Shown here: in pieces, positions 1-9,685 of the stretch
Layout of the letters: each line of letters starts with the position of its first letter
Numbering within the stretch: the stretch's first letter is position 1
Assembly: GCF_010671725.1 (NCBI RefSeq)
Contig: NZ_JAAHBU010000042.1
Location: forward strand, 1-35,916
From: Pseudomonas brassicae
GTDB taxonomy: Bacteria; Pseudomonadota; Gammaproteobacteria; Pseudomonadales; Pseudomonadaceae
Length of the DNA: 35,916 bases
Direction: 5' to 3'
Notes under the pieces: model-generated
What the model was told of the DNA's origin: nothing
Database searches by the model: none
Seen by the model: the letters and a program-made list of their open reading frames with translations, nothing else
Translations under genes and position numbers: made by a program

Positions 1-8
1 AACAACAG

Positions 9-40
9 AAAAGGCCACTTTGAAAAAAGTGGCCTTTTTT
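9..40 (+). terminator. Intrinsic terminator of the gene left of the window
   Basis: An 11-bp stem (AAAAGGCCACT pairing with AGTGGCCTTTT) is followed directly by a T-run. It most likely ends a gene lying left of the window. The A-run on the other side means it could also work in reverse. Confidence 0.8.
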
Positions 41-64
41 GCATCTGCACGAAAGCACTTCCTT

Positions 65-75
65 CCCCCCCCCCC
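65..75. repeat. Poly-C tract of 11 bases upstream of mprF
   Basis: Eleven consecutive C residues lie between the upstream terminator and mprF. Such tracts slip during replication and are error-prone in sequencing, so the exact length is uncertain. Confidence 0.7.
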
Positions 76-234
76 GCCGCCACGCGCTCCCGCCAGCAGC
101 ATGAAACTTCTTTAACTATCCTGATGGGCACGGATCGGTCTGATCACGAGTAAGATTCAGACATTATTTTTCCATAGGGATTGGTACCTTGGCCGGATAC
201 ATCGTCCAGTTGCGCACAATCCACGAGGTGATTG

Positions 235-2877
235 ATGCGCCCGCAAACGCCTGAAGCCGACACCCCCGTTACTGCTGCACAGCCCATTGCCGCGCATCGC
301 CTGCGCTGGCTGGAGCTGCTCAGCCGCTATCGCCAGCCGATCGGCCTGGCGGCGACCCTGCTGCTGTTCGGTGTGGCGCTGATCGCCTGCCGCCACCTGC
401 TCAGCGAACTGGACATCTATGCCCTGCACGACTCGCTGCTGAGTGTGCCAAAGCCTGCATTGGGGGGCGCACTGCTGGCCACGGTGGTCGGCTTCGTCAT
501 CCTGCTGGGCTACGAATGGTCGGCAAGCCGCTATGCCAGCGTCCAGTTGCCCAAGCCTGCGCTGGCCATGGGCGGTTTCTGCGCCTTCGCCATCGGCAAT
601 GCCATCGGCCTGTCGCTGCTGTCGGGGGGCTCGGTACGCTACCGCCTCTATGCCCGTCACGGCATCGGCGGCGCAGAAGTGGCCCGCATGACACTGTTTG
701 CCAGCCTATCGCTGGGCTGCGCCTTGCCGCCGCTGGCCGCACTCGCCACCCTGAGCAACCTGCCCGCCGCCGCCATCGCGCTGCGCACGCCTGCCCCGCT
801 GCTGGGCACAATCGCAGTGGGCGTCCTGGTCCTGAGCCTGGCCTTGGCGTATGGACTGTACCGGCGCCGGCTGCCAGAACAGCCGCTGACCGACAACCTG
901 CTGGTGCGCGTGGGGCGCCGCACGTTGCGCCTGCCCGGTGCACGCCTGACCCTGTTGCAACTGGTGATCACCGCACTGGATGTGGCGGCGGCGGCCACCG
1001 TGCTTTACCTGCTGCTGCCCGAAGCACCGCCATTCGGTGCATTCCTGTTGGTGTACCTGCTGGCGCTGGCGGCCGGGGTACTCAGCCACGTGCCAGGCGG
1101 AGTGGGCGTGTTCGAGGCGATTCTACTGGCGGCCTTCGCCGACCAGTTGGGCGCCGCACCACTGGCCGCAGCCTTGCTGCTGTACCGCCTGATCTATGTG
1201 GTGCTACCGCTGCTGGTGGCCTGCGTGGTCCTGCTGGCCAGCGAAGCACGACGCTTTCTGTTCGCACGCCAGGCCATCAAGGTGGCCTCGGGCCTGGCTG
1301 CACCGGTACTGGCCGTGCTGGTGTTCCTGTCCGGGGTGGTGCTGCTGTTCTCCGGCGCCACCCCCGAGATCGACACACGCCTTGAGCACCTCGGCTTCCT
1401 GGTGCCGCACCGCTTGATCGACGCCTCGCACTTTGGCGCCAGCCTGATCGGCGTGCTGTGCCTGCTGCTGGCTCAAGGCCTGCGTCGACGCCTCTCCGCC
1501 GCCTGGATACTCACCACCATCCTGTTGCTGGTGGGCGCCCTGCTGTCGCTGCTCAAAGGCTTCGACTGGGAAGAAGCCAGCCTGCTGACCCTGACAGCGT
1601 GCCTGCTCGCAGCGTTTCGCGGTTCGTTCTACCGCCCCAGCCGGCTACTGGAACTGCCCTTCTCGCCGGTCTACCTGGTGGCCAGTGCCTGCGTACTGGG
1701 TGCCTCGGTATGGCTGCTGCTGTTTGCCTATCAGGATGTTCCCTACAGCCACCAGTTGTGGTGGCAGTTCACCCTGGACGCCGATGCGCCACGCGGCCTG
1801 CGTTCGGCACTGGGCAGCGCGGTGCTGCTGGTGATCGTGGCCCTGACCTGGTTGCTGCGCACGGCACGCCCTACCATCCACCTGCCCAACTCCGAAGAGC
1901 TGCAGCGCGCCAGCCGCATCCTGCAGCACTCCGACCAGCCGGACGGCGGCCTGGCCCTCACCGGGGACAAGGCACTGCTGTTCCATCCCGAGGACGATGC
2001 CTTCCTCATGTATGCACGCCGTGGCCGCAGCCTGGTTGCGCTGTACGACCCGATCGGCCCGCCCCTGCGCCGTGCCGAAATGATCTGGCAGTTCCGCGAC
2101 CTGTGCGATATCCATCACGCCCGCCCGGTGTTCTACCAGGTCCGCGCCGAGAACCTGCCGTTCTACATGGATATCGGCCTGTCTGCGATCAAGCTGGGCG
2201 AAGAAGCCCGAGTCGACCTGCTGCGCTTCGACCTCGATGCCAAGGGCAAAGAGATGAAAGACCTGCGCTACACCTGGAACCGTGGCACACGCGATGGCCT
2301 GAGCCTGGAGATCCACGAACCAGGGCAGGCGCCGCTGGAAGAACTCAAGGTTATCTCCGACGCCTGGCTGCAAGGCAAGAACGTGCGCGAGAAAGGCTTT
2401 TCGCTGGGGCGCTTCAGCCCGGACTACCTGCAGTACTTCCGCATCGCACTGATCCGCTTCCAGGGCCAGCCGGTGGCATTTGCCAACCTGCTGGAGACCC
2501 ACAGCCTGGAACTGGCCAGCCTCGACCTGATGCGGGCCCACCCGCAAGCGCCCAAGCTGACCATGGAATTCATGATGGTCGGCCTGATCCAGCACTACAA
2601 GGCACATGGCTATGCCCGCTTCAGCCTTGGCATGGTGCCCTTGTCGGGCTTGCAACCACGTCGCGGCGCACCGTTGACCCAGCGCCTGGGCTCGATGGTG
2701 TTCCAGCGCGGCGAGCAGCTCTACAACTTCCAGGGCCTGCGCCGCTTCAAGGACAAGTTCCAACCTGACTGGGAACCTCGTTACATGGCCGTACCCGCGG
2801 GGCTCGACCCCCTGGTGGCATTGGCCGATACCGCCGCCCTGATCGCAGGCGGCCTGACCGGATTGGTGAAACGCTGA
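235..2877 (+). CDS. mprF: Aminoacyl-phosphatidylglycerol synthase/flippase MprF
   Basis: This 880-residue inner-membrane protein transfers an amino acid from aminoacyl-tRNA to phosphatidylglycerol and flips the product outward, lowering surface negative charge and giving resistance to cationic peptides. Hydrophobic segments fill roughly residues 30-345 (flippase domain) and continue to about residue 545. The soluble C-terminal synthase domain (DUF2156-type) covers about 560-860, with the typical late stretch around residues 780-830. Start choice: TTG at 232 is also open, but GAGG at 225-228 sits six bases before ATG 235 and too close to the TTG. The stop codon overlaps the ATG of the acvB-like gene (TGATG), so the two are translationally coupled. 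In P. aeruginosa the homologue makes alanyl-PG; whether this one uses Ala or Lys cannot be read from sequence. Confidence 0.93.
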   Translation: MRPQTPEADTPVTAAQPIAAHRLRWLELLSRYRQPIGLAATLLLFGVALIACRHLLSELDIYALHDSLLSVPKPALGGALLATVVGFVILLGYEWSASRYASVQLPKPALAMGGFCAFAIGNAIGLSLLSGGSVRYRLYARHGIGGAEVARMTLFASLSLGCALPPLAALATLSNLPAAAIALRTPAPLLGTIAVGVLVLSLALAYGLYRRRLPEQPLTDNLLVRVGRRTLRLPGARLTLLQLVITALDVAAAATVLYLLLPEAPPFGAFLLVYLLALAAGVLSHVPGGVGVFEAILLAAFADQLGAAPLAAALLLYRLIYVVLPLLVACVVLLASEARRFLFARQAIKVASGLAAPVLAVLVFLSGVVLLFSGATPEIDTRLEHLGFLVPHRLIDASHFGASLIGVLCLLLAQGLRRRLSAAWILTTILLLVGALLSLLKGFDWEEASLLTLTACLLAAFRGSFYRPSRLLELPFSPVYLVASACVLGASVWLLLFAYQDVPYSHQLWWQFTLDADAPRGLRSALGSAVLLVIVALTWLLRTARPTIHLPNSEELQRASRILQHSDQPDGGLALTGDKALLFHPEDDAFLMYARRGRSLVALYDPIGPPLRRAEMIWQFRDLCDIHHARPVFYQVRAENLPFYMDIGLSAIKLGEEARVDLLRFDLDAKGKEMKDLRYTWNRGTRDGLSLEIHEPGQAPLEELKVISDAWLQGKNVREKGFSLGRFSPDYLQYFRIALIRFQGQPVAFANLLETHSLELASLDLMRAHPQAPKLTMEFMMVGLIQHYKAHGYARFSLGMVPLSGLQPRRGAPLTQRLGSMVFQRGEQLYNFQGLRRFKDKFQPDWEPRYMAVPAGLDPLVALADTAALIAGGLTGLVKR

Positions 2878-4168
2878 TGATTCGACGCTACTGGCTTCAT
2901 GTATTGGCTGCCCTGCTGCTGGCGCTGCTGGCTGGCGCCCTGGGCTTCTGGCTGTGGGCCCGCCCAGCCGCGCAACCGCACCTGGAACACCTCACCCTGG
3001 CCAACGGCAGCAGCCTTGTGCGGGTATCGCCCAGCACACGGGCCAAGGCCCAGGTGGCAGTGGCCGTGCCCCAGGACCAGGCCCTGAGCGAAAAGCAATT
3101 GCTCGACCTGAGCCAAAGCGCCGACGCGCAACTGGTGCAGGTGATCCTGCCGCCTGCCGACTGCACCCTGCAACAGCAGTCGCTGCAGCAAGCCTTGCAG
3201 CAGTTGCAAGGCGTGCCGACCCTGGTGGCAGGCATCGGACCGGGCGCAGGACTGGCCTGGAGCTGGCTGGCCGGGCAGCAGGATGACAAGCGCAGGCCAT
3301 CTCCGTCGGCTTCAGCCTCGAACAGCCTGGCTGCACCACCGCACTGCCCAAGTCGGCAGCGCATGGTCACTGGAACGTGGCATGGAACGACAACCCGGAT
3401 GATGCCAGTGCCGCCTTCGTGCGCGATCAGGCCAATGCGCAAACCAGCATCAGCGATTACGACATTCACCTGCCGCAGGTGCTCAAGGCACAGTTGACCC
3501 AGGCGCTGCTTGGCGAAGACGGCAACGCCTTGAGCATCCCCGTGGTAGAAGTACCTGCCGGCCAGACGACCGACACCGTAACCCTGTTCCTGTCTGGCGA
3601 CGGTGGCTGGCGAGACCTGGACCGTGACGTCGCGGGCGAAATGGCCAAGCTCGGCTACCCGGTGGTCGGTATCGATACCCTGCGCTACTACTGGCAGCAC
3701 AAGACCCCTGAACAGAGTGCAGTCGACCTGTCCGAGCTGATGCAGCACTACCGCCAGAAATGGGGCACCAAGCGTTTCGTGCTGACTGGCTATTCATTTG
3801 GCGCCGACGTGTTGCCGGCGATCTACAACCGCCTGCCGGCCGAAGACCAGAAACGTGTTGACGCAGTGATCCTGCTGGCATTCGCGCGCAGCGGCAGCTT
3901 CGAGATCGAGGTAGAGGGCTGGCTGGGCAATGCCGGCAAAGAAGCACCGACCGGGCCGGAGCTGGCCAAGATGCCGGCGGGCAAGGTGCTGTGCATCTAT
4001 GGCGAGGAAGAGGCCGATGAAAGTGGCTGTACCGAGCACAGCGCCGTGGGTGAACGCCTCAAGCTGCCAGGCGGCCACCACTTCGACGAGAACTACCCCG
4101 CGCTGGCCAAGCGCCTGATCAGCGGCATCGAGACCCGCCAGGGAAAGTCCAGCGTCGCTGAGCAGTAA
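2877..4168 (+). CDS. acvB: AcvB/VirJ-family aminoacyl-PG hydrolase, frameshifted as sequenced
   Basis: This is a periplasmic alpha/beta-hydrolase of the VirJ/AcvB family. AcvB and its Pseudomonas counterpart hydrolyse aminoacyl-phosphatidylglycerol, so it probably reverses the reaction of the overlapping mprF product. An N-terminal membrane anchor covers residues 7-27. The C-terminal VirJ domain carries the nucleophile elbow GYSFG, and ISDYDIHLPQ lies just before that domain. The frame from ATG 2877 leaves the conserved protein after LAGQQDDK (about 3290) and stops at 3497. The correct continuation (AISVGFSLEQ, then GHWNVAWNDN) runs in another frame to 4168. Adding one G at 3290/3291 restores a 430-codon gene, the usual family length. 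A one-base sequencing deletion is more likely than a true mutation, because both halves are otherwise intact. Confidence 0.85.
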
Positions 4169-4169
4169 A

Positions 4170-4262
4170 AAGCTTCGCCGGCAAGGCCGGCTCCTGCAGG
4201 ATAGTGCAGGCCTTGAGGTCGCTGCTGTCCCTGTGGGAGCTGGCTTGCCAGCGAAAGGGCCC
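4170..4262. repeat. Paired REP-like elements (BIME) between convergent genes
   Basis: Two facing palindromic units lie between the convergent genes acvB and kup. One holds GCCGGCAAGGCCGGC followed by TCCTGCAGG, and the other holds GGGAGCTGGCTTGCCAGC. They match the style of Pseudomonas putida REP sequences. Such pairs may also help end transcription from both sides. No coding gene is seen here. Confidence 0.7.
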
Positions 4263-4271
4263 GAAAGGCCG

Positions 4272-6170
4272 CTAGATTTCCACCTGCGTGCCCAGCTCGA
4301 TCACCCGGTTCAACGGCAAGTTGAAGAAGCGCAGGTTACCGTTGGCATTCTTCAGCAAAAACGCGAACAGCATCCCGCGCCAGCGCGACATGCCCACCAG
4401 CCTGGACGCGATCACCGTCTCGCGGCTGAGGAAATAGGTGGTGCGCATCGGGCTGAAGTCCAGCTCGTCCAAGTGGCACAGCTTCAAGGCCGCCGGCACA
4501 TCCGGTTCGTCCATGAAGCCAAAGTGCAGAATCACCCGATAGAAGCCCTCACCGTACCCTTCAACCTCAAAGCGCCGCTGCGGCGGCACCCGTGGCGAAT
4601 CTTCGTTGACCACCGTCAACAGCACCACCTGACGGTGCAGCACCTGGTTGTGCAGCATGTTGTGCAGCAGCGCATGCGGCACCGCGTCGGTACGCGCGGT
4701 CAGGAACACCGCCGTACCCTCGACTCGGTGCGGCGGCTGGATGCGGATGCTACTGATGAAGATCGGCAGGGGCAGCGCGCCTTCGTCCAGACGCTCCACC
4801 AGGATCTGCTTGCCACGCTTCCAGGTGGTCATCAGCACGAACAGCGCAATCCCCGCCAGTACCGGAAAGGCCCCGCCCTGTACCACCTTGGGCACGTTGG
4901 CGGCAAAGAACAGGCCGTCCACGAACAAAAACCCGAGCAACACCGGCACCGCCAGCAGCGGCGGCCACTTCCACAGCAGCAGCATCACTGCCGAGACCAG
5001 GATGGTGGTGATCAACATGGTGCCGGTTACCGCCACCCCATAGGCCGACGCCAGCGCGCCGGACGACTCGAAACCGAGCACCAGCAGGATCACCCCGACC
5101 ATCAATGACCAGTTCACCGCGCCGATATAGATCTGGCCCTGCTCGTCGCTGGAGGTATGCTGGATCTGCATGCGCGGCACATAGCCGAGCTGAATCGCCT
5201 GGCGGGTCAGGGAGAAGGCACCGGAAATCACCGCCTGCGAGGCGATCACGGTGGCCAGCGTTGCCAGCCCCACCAGCGGTACCAGTGCCCAGGCCGGCGC
5301 CAACAGATAGAACGGGTTGCGCGCGGCGTCGGGATTTTCCAGCAGCAATGCGCCCTGGCCAAAGTAGTTGAGCACCAATGCCGGCAGCACCAGCGCGAAC
5401 CAGGCGCGCGCGATCGGCTTGCGCCCGAAGTGGCCCATGTCGGCATAGAGCGCCTCGGCGCCGGTCAGCGCCAGTACCACCGCACCAAGGATCGCCACGC
5501 CCATCCCGGGATGAACGATGAAAAAGCGCACCGCCCAGATCGGATTGAGCGCCTGGAGCACCTCGGGGTGCTGCAGGATCCCGTGCACACCCAGCGCCGC
5601 CAGCACCAGGAACCAGGCGACCATCACCGGGCCGAACAGAATACCGATCCGCGCAGTGCCGTGCTTCTGAATCAGAAACAGCGCCACCAGCACGATCAGC
5701 GCCACCGGGATCACCCAGTGATCGATGCCATCAAACGCCAGTTCCATGCCCTCCACCGCCGACAGCACCGAAATGGCCGGGGTAATCATGCTGTCGCCGT
5801 AGAACAGCGCGGCGCCGAACAGGCCGAACACCACCAGCACGCTACGCAGCTTCGGATACGGTGCTGCCGCTCGTCGGGCCAGTGCGGTCAGGGCCATGAT
5901 GCCGCCCTCGCCCTGGTTGTCGGCGCGCAGGATGAACAGCACGTACTTGATGGAGACCACCCAGATCAGCGACCACAGGATCAACCCCAGAATGCCCAGC
6001 ACACCATCATGGTTGACCGGCACCCCATAACCGCCGGAGAAGACTTCCTTGAGGGTATACAACGGGCTGGTACCAATGTCGCCGTACACCACCCCTACCG
6101 CCGCCACCAGCAGGCTCAGCGGCTTTGCCGCCGTGTGCCCGGTATCGGCCTGACTGCTTGCCTGAACCAT
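4272..6170 (-). CDS. kup: Potassium uptake protein Kup
   Basis: This is a low-affinity proton-coupled K+ transporter of the Kup/HAK/KT family in the inner membrane, 632 residues. The family signature [18 protein letters not shown] lies near the N-terminus in the first membrane helix. About twelve hydrophobic segments follow to residue ~460, then a soluble C-terminal domain of about 170 residues, as in E. coli Kup. The frame is open from ATG 6185, but GGAG at 6177-6180 is six bases from the ATG at 6170, which gives the conventional start MVQASSQ. It is convergent with acvB and divergent from rimO. Nothing in the sequence looks damaged. Confidence 0.94.
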   Translation of the reverse strand: MVQASSQADTGHTAAKPLSLLVAAVGVVYGDIGTSPLYTLKEVFSGGYGVPVNHDGVLGILGLILWSLIWVVSIKYVLFILRADNQGEGGIMALTALARRAAAPYPKLRSVLVVFGLFGAALFYGDSMITPAISVLSAVEGMELAFDGIDHWVIPVALIVLVALFLIQKHGTARIGILFGPVMVAWFLVLAALGVHGILQHPEVLQALNPIWAVRFFIVHPGMGVAILGAVVLALTGAEALYADMGHFGRKPIARAWFALVLPALVLNYFGQGALLLENPDAARNPFYLLAPAWALVPLVGLATLATVIASQAVISGAFSLTRQAIQLGYVPRMQIQHTSSDEQGQIYIGAVNWSLMVGVILLVLGFESSGALASAYGVAVTGTMLITTILVSAVMLLLWKWPPLLAVPVLLGFLFVDGLFFAANVPKVVQGGAFPVLAGIALFVLMTTWKRGKQILVERLDEGALPLPIFISSIRIQPPHRVEGTAVFLTARTDAVPHALLHNMLHNQVLHRQVVLLTVVNEDSPRVPPQRRFEVEGYGEGFYRVILHFGFMDEPDVPAALKLCHLDELDFSPMRTTYFLSRETVIASRLVGMSRWRGMLFAFLLKNANGNLRFFNLPLNRVIELGTQVEI

Positions 6171-6319
6171 CAACCACTCCCGCAACCAAGACCCAGAGGC
6201 CGGCGAAATTCGCGCCAGGCACTATCATTTTCGCAATCGACTGCGACGTGCTGCGCGCCTCGATGATCAACGCAGGCACAACGCCGCGAAGCATAGCGCA
6301 GCGTTCGTCGTATTTCTGC

Positions 6320-6348
6320 TAGTCAAGCGCGTTGTGCCTCGCTAGAAT
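6320..6348 (+). promoter_or_regulatory. Candidate sigma70 promoter of rimO
   Basis: TAGTCA (6320-6325) and TAGAAT (6343-6348) are separated by 17 bp, which is a fair sigma70 match. This would start a transcript near 6355, about 80 bases before rimO. Confidence 0.45.
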
Positions 6349-6436
6349 TGCGCACTTTTTGATCAGAGGCGCCCAAAGCGCCCGTCAGGGCTGCCACCTT
6401 TGCGTGTACCGCAGCCCCTCTACACCGAGGTTAGCC

Positions 6437-7774
6437 ATGTCCACCACCGCCACGCCCACCACGCCAAAGGTCGGCTTTGTTTCCCTGGGTTGCCCAAAAG
6501 CCCTGGTCGATTCCGAGCGCATCCTGACCCAACTGCGCATGGAAGGCTATGAAGTCGTGCCCACCTACGAGGATGCCGACGTGGTGGTGGTCAACACCTG
6601 CGGCTTCATCGACTCGGCCAAGGCCGAATCGCTGGAAGTGATCGGCGAAGCCATCAAGGAGAACGGCAAGGTCATCGTCACCGGTTGCATGGGTGTCGAC
6701 GCCAACAACATCCGCGACGTGCACCCCAGCGTGCTGTCGGTGTCCGGCCCGCAGCAGTACGAGCAGGTGGTCAACGCCGTGCACGAAGTCGTGCCGCCGC
6801 GCAAAGACCACAACCCGCTGATCGACCTGGTGCCGCCACAGGGGATCAAGCTGACCCCGCGCCACTATGCCTACCTGAAGATTTCCGAGGGCTGCAACCA
6901 TAAGTGCAGCTTCTGCATCATCCCGTCGATGCGCGGCAAGCTGGTCAGTCGCCCGGTGGGTGAAGTGCTCAGCGAAGCCGAGCGCCTGGTCAAGGCCGGC
7001 GTCAAGGAGCTGCTGGTGATCTCGCAGGACACCAGCGCCTACGGCGTCGACGTCAAGTACAAGACCGACTTCTGGAACGGGCGCCCGGTCAAGACGCGCA
7101 TGCTCGAGCTGTGCGAAGCGCTGAGCAGCCTGGGCGTGTGGGTACGCCTGCATTACGTGTACCCGTACCCGAACGTCGACGACGTGATCCCGCTGATGGC
7201 CGCCGGCAAGCTGTTGCCCTACCTGGACATCCCGTTCCAGCATGCCAGCCCCAAAGTGCTCAAGTCGATGAAACGCCCGGCCTTCGAAGACAAGACCCTG
7301 GCGCGCATCAAGAACTGGCGCGAGCAGTGCCCCGAGCTGATCATCCGCTCGACCTTCATCGTCGGCTTCCCGGGCGAGACCGAGGAAGACTTCCAGTACC
7401 TGCTCGACTGGCTGACCGAAGCCCAACTCGACCGCGTCGGCTGCTTCCAGTACTCCCCGGTCGAAGGCGCACCGGCCAACGACCTGGACCTGGAGATCGT
7501 GCCGGATGACGTCAAGCAGGACCGCTGGGACCGTTTCATGGCCCACCAGCAGGCCATCAGCAGTGCTCGCCTGCAACTGCGCATCGGCAAAGAGATCGAA
7601 GTGCTGATCGATGAAGTCGAGGAACAGGGCTCGGTGGGACGCAGTTTCTTTGATGCTCCGGAAATCGACGGTAACGTGTTCATCGACGGGGACCACGGTT
7701 TCAAGCCGGGTGACAAGGTCTGGTGCCGAGTGACCGATGCTGACGAATACGACCTGTGGGCCGAGCCTGTCTGA
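6437..7774 (+). CDS. rimO: Ribosomal protein S12 methylthiotransferase RimO
   Basis: This radical-SAM enzyme adds a methylthio group to the conserved Asp of ribosomal protein S12 (Asp88/89); 445 residues. The N-terminal MTTase domain begins [16 protein letters not shown] and carries conserved cysteines, including NTCGF. The radical-SAM cluster motif is CNHKCSFC (C-x3-C-x2-C). A C-terminal TRAM domain covers roughly the last 65 residues. The frame is open upstream to 6332, but GAGG at 6427-6430 is six bases from ATG 6437, and the protein from there ([13 protein letters not shown]) has normal family length. A strong terminator follows, so the gene is probably monocistronic. Confidence 0.96.
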   Translation: MSTTATPTTPKVGFVSLGCPKALVDSERILTQLRMEGYEVVPTYEDADVVVVNTCGFIDSAKAESLEVIGEAIKENGKVIVTGCMGVDANNIRDVHPSVLSVSGPQQYEQVVNAVHEVVPPRKDHNPLIDLVPPQGIKLTPRHYAYLKISEGCNHKCSFCIIPSMRGKLVSRPVGEVLSEAERLVKAGVKELLVISQDTSAYGVDVKYKTDFWNGRPVKTRMLELCEALSSLGVWVRLHYVYPYPNVDDVIPLMAAGKLLPYLDIPFQHASPKVLKSMKRPAFEDKTLARIKNWREQCPELIIRSTFIVGFPGETEEDFQYLLDWLTEAQLDRVGCFQYSPVEGAPANDLDLEIVPDDVKQDRWDRFMAHQQAISSARLQLRIGKEIEVLIDEVEEQGSVGRSFFDAPEIDGNVFIDGDHGFKPGDKVWCRVTDADEYDLWAEPV

Positions 7775-7792
7775 GGCAACCCCGATCAAAAC

Positions 7793-7822
7793 AGCCCTGC
7801 GTTTATGGCGGGGCTTTTTTTT
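7793..7822 (+). terminator. Intrinsic terminator of rimO
   Basis: AGCCCTGC pairs with GCGGGGCT (one G-U pair) and is followed by eight T residues. It begins about 20 bases after the rimO stop codon. Confidence 0.9.
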
Positions 7823-7863
7823 GCAACTATCGTTTTCTCAAACAACTGCAGGAGTCACTTGCC

Positions 7864-8334
7864 ATGCGCACGCCGCCGACCGTGCAGACACCCAGCATCA
7901 GCGACTACGCGGAGCTGATCCGCGTGTGGGAAGCGTCGGTTCGCGCCACCCATGACTTTCTTCCCGACAGCTACATCGTGCTGTTGCGCGAGCTGGTGCG
8001 CACGCGCTACCTGGATGCGGTCATGCTGATCTGCTGCAAGGACGCGCGCCAGCACATCACCGGCTTTGCCGGCGTGGCCGCCGGGCGCGTGGAAATGCTC
8101 TTCATCGACCCACAACACCGCGGCCAGGGCATCGGCAAGCGTCTGCTGCAGTACGCGATCAACGAACTCAACGCCGAGCAGCTGGACGTCAACGAACAGA
8201 ACCCGCAAGCACTCGGCTTTTACCTGGGCCAGGGCTTCGAGGTCATCGGCCGCTCGGAAACCGACGGCATGGGCCAACCCTACCCCTTACTGCACCTTCG
8301 GCTGATTCGTACACAATCGGCGCATGCAGGGTGA
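7864..8334 (+). CDS. GNAT-family N-acetyltransferase, YjaB-like
   Basis: This is a 156-residue GNAT acetyltransferase. The acetyl-CoA binding motif A is visible as VEMLFIDPQHRGQGIGKRLL (R/Q-x-x-G-x-G/A). Other parts resemble E. coli YjaB: ATHDFL near residue 30, VNEQN-QALGFY, then GRSE-D-G-PYPLL near the C-terminus. YjaB-type proteins have been linked to protein lysine acetylation, but the substrate here is not evident. The frame is open to 7756, but GGAG at 7851-7854 lies nine bases before ATG 7864. It follows the rimO terminator and so probably has its own promoter. Confidence 0.88.
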   Translation: MRTPPTVQTPSISDYAELIRVWEASVRATHDFLPDSYIVLLRELVRTRYLDAVMLICCKDARQHITGFAGVAAGRVEMLFIDPQHRGQGIGKRLLQYAINELNAEQLDVNEQNPQALGFYLGQGFEVIGRSETDGMGQPYPLLHLRLIRTQSAHAG

Positions 8335-8384
8335 AGGATCCTGTAGGGTCGATCCGAAAACCATCAATTCCCGCGATTAATCAC

Positions 8385-8410
8385 AGGCCCGGTCAAATGT
8401 AGCCGGGCCT
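8385..8410. repeat. Inverted repeat, possible RNA hairpin
   Basis: AGGCCCGG and CCGGGCCT form a perfect 8-bp stem with a 10-base loop. No T-run follows, so a simple terminator is unlikely. It lies between the acetyltransferase and the RsuA-like gene. Confidence 0.45.
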
Positions 8411-8464
8411 AACCTGGCCTGGGCGGTTACAATGGACGCCTTTCCTTGTGCCACGGCTACCGTC

Positions 8465-9174
8465 ATGTCTGAACCCATTCGTCTTTCCAAACGCCTTATC
8501 GAACTGGTCGGTTGTTCCCGACGGGAGGCCGAGCTGTATATCGAAGGCGGCTGGGTCACAGTGGATGGCGCCGTCGTCGACGAGCCGCAGCTCAAGGTCG
8601 ACGGCCAGACCGTTGCCCTGCTGCCCAACGCCAAGGCCGAGGCCCTGGACCCGGTAACCCTGCTGCTGCACCAGGCCGCCGACCAGGATAGCGAGAGCGC
8701 ACGCCTGGGCATGAGCCCCGCCAGCCTGTCCGAGGCCCACGCCGAAGGCCATCGCCCGCTCAAGGGGCACTTCGCCCGCCTCACATGCGTCGCCGAGCTG
8801 CAACAGGGTGCCAGCGGCCTGCAGGTGTACAGCCAGGACTGGCGCGCAGTGCGCAAGGTGACCTCGGACCTGGCCAAGCTGGAACAGGAATACGTGGTGG
8901 AGGTCAGTGGCGAGATGATAGCCCATGGCCTGGAGCGCCTGAACCGCGGGTTCACCTGGAAAGGCCAGGAGTTGCCGCGCATCAAGGCCAGTTGGCAGAA
9001 CGAAACACGCTTGCGCATGGTGCTGAAGAACCGGCGCCGGGGTTGATCGAACTGCTGTGCCGCAGCGTTGGCGTCAGTGTGGTCAGCATGCGCCGCATTC
9101 GCCTTGGCGGCGTGGCCATGAGCAAGCTGCCGCTGGGCCAGTGGCGCTATCTGACCAGCAAAGAAAAATTCTAG
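8465..9174 (+). CDS. S4-domain RsuA-family protein, frameshifted and lacking the catalytic Asp
   Basis: The protein resembles the RsuA/RluB/RluF family of rRNA pseudouridine synthases. An S4 RNA-binding domain lies at residues 4-60 (RLSKRLIELVGCSRREAELYI), followed by a degenerate synthase domain. Where active enzymes read RLD-x-x-TSGL, this one has AELQQGASGL, so the catalytic Asp is replaced and activity is doubtful. As sequenced, the frame from ATG 8465 stops at 9046 just after LKNRRRG. The family C-terminus (GLIELLCRSVGVSVVSMRRIRLG...) continues in another frame to 9174. One extra C at 9031-9032 (AACCCGG) restores NPAPGLIELL and a 236-residue protein. The break looks like a sequencing deletion. 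It may be an RNA-binding protein rather than an enzyme. Confidence 0.82.
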
Positions 9175-9216
9175 GCCTCGCCGCACTGGCGTTGCCACTT
9201 GATCAGGATTGTCCAA

Positions 9217-9678
9217 ATGATTCACAACGATGTACTGCGCAGCCTGCGCTTCATGCTGAACATCAGCGATGCCAAAGTGGCAGAAATTACCCGTACCAAT
9301 GGTTTTGAGGTCAGCGAGGCCGATATCGCCGGCTACCTGAAGAAAGACGAGGAAGAAGGTTTCGTGCGCTGCCCGGACGAAGTCATCGCGCACTTTCTCG
9401 ACGGCCTGGTGATCTTCAAGCGTGGCCGCGACGAAAGCCGCCCAGCGCTGCCGATCGAGCTGCCGGTGACCAACAACATCATCCTCAAGAAACTGCGCGT
9501 GGCGTTCGAGCTCAAGGAGGACGACCTGCACGCGATCCTCAAGGCCGCCGACTTTGTCGTGTCCAAGCCCGAACTGAGCGCCCTGTTCCGCAAGGTGGGC
9601 AACAGCAACTACCGCCCCTGCGGCGACCAGTTGCTGCGCAACTTCCTCAAGGGCCTGACCCTGCGAGTGCGTGGCTGA
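9217..9678 (+). CDS. YehS-like DUF1456 protein
   Basis: This 153-residue protein belongs to DUF1456, whose E. coli member YehS is about the same length. Two repeated alpha-helical units are visible. The first (MIHNDVLRSLRFMLNISD...) and second (TNNIILKKLRVAFELKEDDLH...) share the pattern N-x-(I/V)L-(R/K)-LR. The function is not known for the family. ATG 9217 has AGGA eight bases upstream (9205-9208); the longer frame from 9199 lacks such a site. It is closely followed by trmO (seven-base gap), so the two are probably co-transcribed. Confidence 0.88.
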   Translation: MIHNDVLRSLRFMLNISDAKVAEITRTNGFEVSEADIAGYLKKDEEEGFVRCPDEVIAHFLDGLVIFKRGRDESRPALPIELPVTNNIILKKLRVAFELKEDDLHAILKAADFVVSKPELSALFRKVGNSNYRPCGDQLLRNFLKGLTLRVRG

Positions 9679-9685
9679 GTCGATC

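Noticed and set aside
235-2877. Start of mprF at TTG 232
   Set aside because: GAGG would be only three bases from TTG; spacing fits ATG 235.
4233-5108. Long forward frame opposite kup
   Set aside because: Antisense shadow of kup; composition is Gln/His/Arg-rich as expected for the complementary strand of a membrane-protein gene.
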